From Meconema thalassinum (lineage: Eukaryota > Arthropoda > Insecta > Orthoptera > Tettigoniidae), in contig OX336388.2 in assembly GCA_946902985.2 (NCBI GenBank), forward strand, positions 222,416,467 through 222,480,466: 64,000 nt of DNA, in the 5' to 3' direction. Both the position numbers and the translations under genes were made by a program. Shown here piece by piece: positions 57,809 to 64,000 of the stretch (its first letter is position 1; the number at the start of each line of letters is the position of its first letter). A model generated the notes under the pieces. The model did no database searches. It was not told where the DNA came from and saw nothing but the letters and a program-made list of their open reading frames with translations.

Positions 57809-59774
57809 TCCACCAGGGCCTCCATATCTTCAGCAAATTGCCGTTCACGGCTCTCACATGTTCATAGCAACGAAAGAAATTTTGAGGTAAACCCGACGTC
57901 TATTCCGCGGTCATAATTAAGACAAGACGTTTGTTTCAAGACACGTTCATCTGTAACTTAACAAACACAGTTTTAAATGGCGGCCAGTCACTTAGGAGTT
58001 CTCTTGTTTATTTCTTGTGTGTGAGCAGTATTTACACGATCTACAGATTTACTGCTTTCTTTATGTAGTCAGCTTTGGAACCGCTAACTTCTCTTTGAGT
58101 GCTTTAGTGGTTTCTCCTAACGCAAGATGTCTCTGTCTGCGCTGCCCTGCGCCTATAAATGCCAGTCAACAATTGACAGAAAGGAATATTTATATTCGCC
58201 GGCCAAGATGTTATTGATAATAATACATTCTGAGGTTTATTTGTTTCTGTCCATAATTCACGGTTATTTACTGTAAGAAATAGTTGCGCTGCTGGACAGA
58301 GGCGCATAATGAACGCCTTACGTACTAACCTACAAGTTGGCTAAATATAAAGTTCTTATTCCAAAGACATTGAGCTGAGATGTTATCTCTTGTACCTGTA
58401 AGGTAAAGTAAGCAACTCTGAGACTTTTTGTTTTTTGAAGTAGTTGCGTATTTTTTAAGAAATAAGGCAAAATCTTCGAAAAGAAAGTTGAAGAAAGTAC
58501 AAATGTTCTAGAGGACATAGGGGGAAGGGTTTACTTCTCCTGAAGCCTGTATGCAGTATTACTGTGTATATATGTTGTCTGTATATGAGGGTATCGTGGA
58601 GGCAGTGGCAGAAGAGAAAGAGAAGTAGCGGGAGTAGAAAGAGAGAGCTATAGAGACGAAGCAAGCACACATAGAGAGGGCCTTGCTTTGCACAGAATAA
58701 ATCGATACCAGACTTAGCGTATCAGTCTAATTGTCAGGAGCAAGCACAAGACTCAACAGAACGAGCGATGGAGCCGTACAGGGCTTAATCACCCCCCACC
58801 CTCCTCTTCACCCCTTTCCTCTCCTTACCCCCACTCCTCACAACTAGCCTTCCATCCTCCAATAATCAATAATTATACTCAAATAAAGAGGAATAAGGAG
58901 AGAGATGGATGTGAGGGGTGAAGGGGAGGCAGGGGGAATTAGAAAGAGAGAAGAGCATTTAAGGGCCACTGCAGAGAAACTAAATACATGCTGTACAGTC
59001 GTATACAGGGGGCTATGGAGACACGCTTCTGCTAACGTTACAAGACAAGATCAGGGAGGCTTTGTATTATGACAATGCTTTATGGGATATATTTTTTGAA
59101 AATATGGAACGATCATCTTAATTTTGAAATGCTTAAGTATTCTTTAGAATAAGATCTTTATCTTAAACAATTTTTAATTAAAGGCTAAAAAGATGTTCCT
59201 ATGCATTGCACTTATCCTATTCCTTCTACGATATATTATCAACATCATAGAATGGTTTTCATGTAAGAAGGTAATCATCTTGATAATATTTAAAACCGTC
59301 ACCCGCGTATTCACTTACCCTAAACGATCTTAATATGTTTTAGAAGTTCAAATGTGACAGGATTCACATCCAATGAATGCGGAAACTGATAACTTCCGAG
59401 ATGCTTTCCGGCTTTTATCTTCACCCTTAAAACCTACTGATGTTATTTTCGTGACCTATATTTTCTTCACTTTCCCTAATTACAGACCTTCGCTGGCCAA
59501 TTCTCACTCTGTTCTGACCCCGATGAAAGCTATGAAGGGCTGATGACCTTCATGATCCATCGTTTAAGAAAACAATCACCGCTAATATCTTTCCCTACCA
59601 CTCTACCCGTGAATGAATTAGAATTCTAGCATCATATTTGTTTCTTCTTTACTAGGAGGACCTGTGGAGGGTAAGAATGCTAGAGGCAGAACAAGAAGAG
59701 TGCATCAAAGAGTAGAACCTAAGCTGCCAATCCTACATTGAGTTAAAGTCGAATTGGCTGAGAAGAAAAGTGTT
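57809..59774. other. unassigned intronic sequence
   Basis: No gene or known repeat recognised. Pyrimidine-rich and purine-rich runs at 58785-58960. Confidence 0.55.
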
Positions 59775-60122
59775 GTTGATTCTATTTGAGGGGTTTGGAC
59801 ATCACGGTCATTAAACCCCGTGAACATGAGTGTGTGAGTATAGAAGTAGTCTGATAACCTGTGTTATTGGGGTGACTGTTGTAGTGTGAGTATTTGTAAT
59901 TGGTAAACAGACGGCCGTGGCCTTAAGTTAAGTACCATCCCGACATTGCCTGGAGTAGAAGTGCAGGAAACCACGGAAAACCACGGAAAACCACTTCCAG
60001 GATGGATGAGGTGGGAATCGAACCCACCTCTTCTCAGTTTTGCCTCACGAGGCTGAATGTATCCCGTTCCAGTCATCACACCAGAATTAAATTTCTTGTC
60101 AGAACCTGGAATCGAACCCAGG
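59775..60122 (-). mobile_element. SINE B copy (inverted), inside LINE family 2
   Basis: Head complement CTGGAATCGAACCCAGG at the right end; the body includes a short duplicated CCACGGAAAA. It directly abuts LINE-2 sequence at 60125. Confidence 0.75.
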
Positions 60123-60124
60123 TC

Positions 60125-60950
60125 ACCTAATCTATATTTGATGTCAACAGATTAGTTTTCTGCAGAAATGCTTTCCTTGCCTGAGCCATCCTAGTTTTTA
60201 TATCCTCTTTGCTTCGTCCATCACTGGTTATTTTGCTTCCTAAGTAACAGAAGTCTGGTTGGTTGGTTCCTTAGTTTAGAGGCTGCGAAAACGCGGTCAT
60301 GTAGCCCCGTGTACTTTGGGTGTGAGAAGAATCTGTCTGATAACCGGTGTTAATTGTGATGACTGGATTAGTGTGTGTGTGTCATCTGTTTTAATTCAAG
60401 TAAGGACTGCAGACAGTAATTTCAAGTAGTTCCTACTCTCGCTAACAAATGCTACCGTCCACGACACCTAGCTTGCGGACTTGCCTACTAGATGGCATCG
60501 CAGTCAGCACCAGGCGGCGAACGTTGGAACTAATAGAGCGTTATCAATTCTAACCTACAAATTTTGGCTTCACACAAGTGTAGTTAATGGAAGGTTCTTT
60601 TTCATGTCATAAATCTATCACATGGGCCCGCCGGCTTTACTTCCCCTCCGAAGGAAGGAATACTGAGGGATTTTTGACACTCTTAAAAATCCGACGACGT
60701 CGGCCGGGTTTGAACTCACGACCTTGGGCATAGAAACTCAGCATGCTACCTACTACGCCACCGAATCCGCCTTAACTGAAGTCTCCTAGTTCCTTTATCT
60801 TGAAGAGATCGAGACCATTTTTTCAGTATTGCCTAAAGAAAGCTTGACCGACTCGAAAGCTATGTTTAATCTTTTCGCCTGCCATTTTGACGTCCATAGG
60901 GTTTCTGATTTATTTTGGCTGCATTCCATTATTTTCGAAGTAGGCAGGCT
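60125..60950 (-). mobile_element. LINE family 2 fragment split by SINE A
   Basis: 60125-60256 and 60785-60950 match consecutive parts of the 26250 copy (minus strand). SINE A lies between them. Confidence 0.75.
60257..60773 (-). mobile_element. SINE A reference copy
   Basis: Full-length 517-bp copy with an 11-bp target duplication (AACAGAAGTCT / AACTGAAGTCT) inside LINE family 2. The tRNA-derived head is at the right (minus strand) and the (AACC)n tail at the left. It defines the family limits used for the other copies. Confidence 0.85.
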
Positions 60951-61250
60951 TTCATAAGATGAAGAATTTTTAAAGAATCCAGATCTGTGTTCGCGTCACT
61001 TGGAGCATATTGGGAGTGAGGGGCGATGATATAATATCCACAGAATGCACTTGGGAGGTAACAAGAAACAGCTCAAATATACTTTAACTGTCCATAAAAA
61101 TTAAGGATCCTGGGAAAAGCCATCGCGTGTGTCTGTGTAACACCAGTTTGTATGTCCACAATCAGAAAAAAAAAAAGAGAAAACAACTACCATAGACATT
61201 TAGGAAAAAAATACTGTGCAGTACTTCCGGCAAAAGAAGGGAATCTGTCT
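60951..61250. other. unassigned sequence
   Basis: Nothing recognisable apart from a poly-A run near 61166. Confidence 0.5.
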
Positions 61251-61380
61251 GCGTGGCTCAGCGGTAACGTTCTCGCCAGCTATGCCCAAAGTTCCAGGAT
61301 CGAATCCCGGCACAGTCAGTTAGCATTTGAGGGCGTGCAAATGCAAGGGAGCCGTGCAGTATATTTACAGGGACGTTAAC
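61251..61380 (+). mobile_element. SINE E copy
   Basis: The tRNA-like head GCGTGGCTCAGCGGTAACG and CCAGGATCGAATCCCGG are followed by GGGAGCCGTGCAGTATATTT. This is the plus-strand counterpart of 36985-37157. Confidence 0.65.
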
Positions 61381-61985
61381 CCTACAATACTAACATAATA
61401 TGTAAAATGTACGTGTATGAATAATTTAACTGCTTAGAATTCCTTCTAGATCTGTCCCCAGCCTACCATCTTCCCGCAGTGCTTCTACTGGTCTATGGTG
61501 GTGATGTCAATGCTTTTGTTATTAATGCCAATCCGTTCTAGAGGCATAATCATGGGGCAAAGAATTGCCTGGATACTATCCTTGAATTTAACAACATATT
61601 GGTGTCTTCATGGCAATAACAAAATGTAGATATGTCCCATCACTTCAGAGGGATTATAAAAACAACCTCATAAAACCAGAGACAGTATAAGAGGCTTGAG
61701 AGATTACGCCCTGCTATTTACGTCAAAGTAAACGACTTTTGTAATTGTTGTATTTAAGATGGAACTTCGCGTATTAAACTTCAAAGACCACAGAGGATTC
61801 AGAATATATTAATAGTGTTACATACGAAATATATATTATTTTCAACCATTTAACTAATTGGTGCCTTAGCACAAAGTTCGTAATGTGCGTAAATTATTAG
61901 TATTAAGCGTCAAGTGAATAATGTTAGTATTCTAGGGTTAAATATCCCCTTCGGGGCAAAATTCTGGCACCCTGGCATCTATAAA
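61381..61985. other. unassigned; SINE E scrap near 61945
   Basis: CCCCTTCGGGGCAAAATTCT resembles the SINE E body. Otherwise nothing assigned. Confidence 0.5.
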
Positions 61986-61989
61986 AGCC

Positions 61990-63226
61990 ACAGAATCAGA
62001 ACAAGAAGCTATTAACCAAATTGATCAGTTAAAAGAAACGGCGGAAAAAGCGGGCTTACAGGTTTCGTTGGTAAAAACAGAGATGATGACAAGTGATCAG
62101 AAATACACTAAGAAAATGATAAAAACAAATTATGGGAGCATCAGGGTCACTGACCGATTTAAATATCTTGGAGAAATAATTAGTAGCAATGGGACGGATA
62201 AATTGGCAATTGAGAACAAAAAAGGGAAATTGGAAAGATTAATTTTTTATACAAAAAATATATACAATAAAAAGAACCTGTCTATCAATGCAAAATTACG
62301 ACATTTTAATACAGTTGTTAGACCAGTCATCTTGTACGGCATGGAAACTACAAATATAACCGGAATGGAGAATTTGCTCAAGATAGAAAGAAGAATTTTA
62401 AGAAGGATTTATGGTCCTAGGAAAACACAGGAAAGTTATAGACTGAGATCCAATGCAGAAATTTATAGTAAAATCGACAACGTTGAAGTGATGATCAGAA
62501 AACGGCGACTTGAGTTCTACGGACATACGGTCCGCATGGATTGCTCAAGGTTAAACAAACACATTTTTGATAAAATTTGGAACTATAAAGGGCAAGGAGG
62601 CTGTGAAAACAAATGAAAGAAGAACTTCAAAAATTCTCTTTTTTTTTAGCGTATGGCTTTTAGTGCCGGGAGTGTCCGAGGACATGTTCGGCTCGCCAGA
62701 TTTGTAGCTGCTTCGAGACGGACACCCAATGGGTGAGCTACAAGTACCGTTGGGGAGGAAAGTGGGAATGGAAGGTTGAGGAGTTGGAAGGTAGCGGCTG
62801 TGGCCTATAGTTAGGGACCAACCCCGGCATTTGCCTGGAAGGAAGATGGGAAACCACAGAATACCATCTTCAAGGTTGCCGGCGGGGGGATTCGAACCTC
62901 CTCGCCTCCCGGATGTGAGCGACTGCCAGCAGTCATGCCGTAACCACCACGGCTAACTCACCAATTCAAAATTGTCTAAATCGAATAGAGTACAGAAAAA
63001 AAATGTCCTCAAAATTCTTGTCGGGGAGAAGAAGAATCTCAACAGAGGAGAATGGACTGCTGAAAGAAGAGCTGCGCAGTCGACCAGGGTGAAAGATTTC
63101 TGGAAGAGAAAGAAGGAAACTAGACCTATAAAGAAGTGATATTTGCGTGGTCCTTGTTGGCCTGTCCGCGGTGTATATATAAAAGCCACAGTAGTTAAAA
63201 GGGACGTAAAACAAATAACATTATTA
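61990..63226 (+). mobile_element. LINE family 1 copy split by a SINE-like insertion
   Basis: 62000-62616 encodes the end of the RT (INQIDQLKETAEKAGLQ, FKYLGEIISSNG) and the tail (RRILRRIYGPRK, IRKRRLEFYGHTVRM). After the insertion at 62636-62964 the frame resumes with WTAERRAAQSTRVKDFWKRK and the 3' UTR motif GCGTGGTCCTTGTTGGCCTG. Confidence 0.82.
62636..62964 (-). mobile_element. repeat D full copy inserted in LINE
   Basis: Flanked by near-identical TTCAAAAATT (62626-62635) and TTCAAAATT (62965-62973). A T-run at the left is its A-tail on the minus strand. A tRNA-like head complement (GGGATTCGAACCTCC, ACCACCACGGCTAA) is at the right. A partial copy is at 41265. Confidence 0.75.
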
Positions 63227-64000
63227 TTACTAGAAAAAGGATCTGCGAGAAAGGACCACTGTCGATAAACAGTCGATTATTCCTATTCGAGAGTGACGAC
63301 AACCTGTTGCCATGGTAACACGGGCTAGTTATTTGCGTTCCGTTTCTTTTTCCTTTGCTTTTGAAACTGCCATACTGTAACTTATATGTTTTTGTTTTGT
63401 AGAAATATTGAGACCAGAATGCAAAGACAATAATTGTTGGTATTGTTGTTCTTAGGAACAATGCTAAATATTAGGAAATGTTATTTTATGGAACTTCAAG
63501 CGGTGTTGACCATTAATAGCTATTTTATTATGTTAATTTTTAAGTATAACTGATATACAATTTTAATAGTCATTGAAGTTTTATAAATGAAAATAATTTT
63601 ACAATATTTACATAGCGAATGCTGAAAAAGAAAATTGATATTAACTTTCAAAAAGTACTGAAACATTATAGGTATTAAAATAATTTCAGTATTATTCCGT
63701 GATAGACTCTCGGAGTCCGAATCGAAATATACGACATTAAGAACATGAAGAAACAAAAAGCGCTTCAAAACAAAACAGGAAATTAGAATACAGTAAACTC
63801 TCGATTATCCGCGGGCGGTTTATCAGCTTTGCGGATTATCCGCGGTGTCTATAGAGGAACATTTTTATGAAAAGGAAGGTTTTGAAACCGACAATTATTT
63901 CTCAAATATAGAAATAAAGTTACTAAATACTTAAACGTAATAAAAATCGAGGGATTGAATCGGTTGAATCTGAAGACAATGAGGAAACGCAGATGCAGAG
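63227..64000. other. unassigned AT-rich sequence
   Basis: No coding region recognised. It contains a perfect X-box-like palindrome at 63306-63319. Confidence 0.55.
63306..63319. promoter_or_regulatory. X-box (RFX)-like site
   Basis: GTTGCCATGGTAAC fits the RFX consensus of two inverted half-sites. Function here is unproven. Confidence 0.35.

Larger units (their letters stand above)
46606..64000 (-). other. cut intron upstream of exon A (partial)
   Basis: Exon A has an acceptor at its 5' edge, so sequence above 46605 begins as an intron. I looked on the minus strand for the expected upstream coiled-coil exons ending near ELAAKE and saw none. The interval is therefore taken as intronic to the window end. 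It is filled with LINE, SINE and MITE copies. Confidence 0.6.

Overview
The window is a piece of a large, repeat-rich insect genome. One host gene is recognisable: three exons of the CUT-homeobox gene cut (ct, CUX family) on the minus strand. Exon A (46424-46605) encodes the CUX coiled coil. Exon B (40859-41013) encodes the short linker with the ILRSIEF motif. Exon C (34875-36344) is a 490-codon exon that ends with the first CUT repeat. All three have canonical splice sites and their phases match (0/2, 2/1, 1/1), so they join in frame. CUT repeats 2 and 3 and the homeodomain are not in the window, so 1-34874 is read as one long intron (at least 34.9 kb). Likewise 46606-64000 is read as part of an upstream intron. 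Intron size, TE load and tRNA-headed SINEs suggest a hemimetabolous, possibly orthopteroid, insect. That last step is a guess.

Nearly everything else is transposable-element sequence, often nested. From left to right: a LINE 3' end (1.0-1.5 kb); a complete 3.5-kb hAT element with an 8-bp target duplication (5625-9143); LINE fragments (9.8-13 kb); a Ty3/gypsy-type LTR retrotransposon with equal 1589-bp LTRs, a 4-bp target duplication, a gag-like ORF and a truncated pol (13473-20017); a SINE containing another repeat (21502-22282); a 90-bp minisatellite interrupted by a mariner deletion copy (22660-24760); a long foldback element and a piggyBac-type MITE (29.2-30.4 kb); a foldback carrying hammerhead-ribozyme-like cores (32.28-33.18 kb); and a second mariner deletion copy next to cut exon C (33678-34538).

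Within the two internal cut introns lie a hAT-type MITE (37506-38124) and an 811-bp element with Transib/RSS-like ends (41574-42384): heptamer CACAGTG, a 23-bp spacer and an ACAAA-rich block at both ends, with a 5-bp target duplication. From 46.6 kb to the end there are further LINE and SINE copies, a second piggyBac-type MITE, a GC-rich duplicated repeat at 52 kb, and a LINE split by a SINE at 62-63 kb.

The signals most worth following are the Transib/RSS element, the hammerhead-like foldback, the young internally deleted LTR element with repeated LTR-end motifs, and the two mariner copies that keep different parts of the same catalytic triad. No rRNA, functional tRNA gene, CRISPR array or second host gene could be supported.
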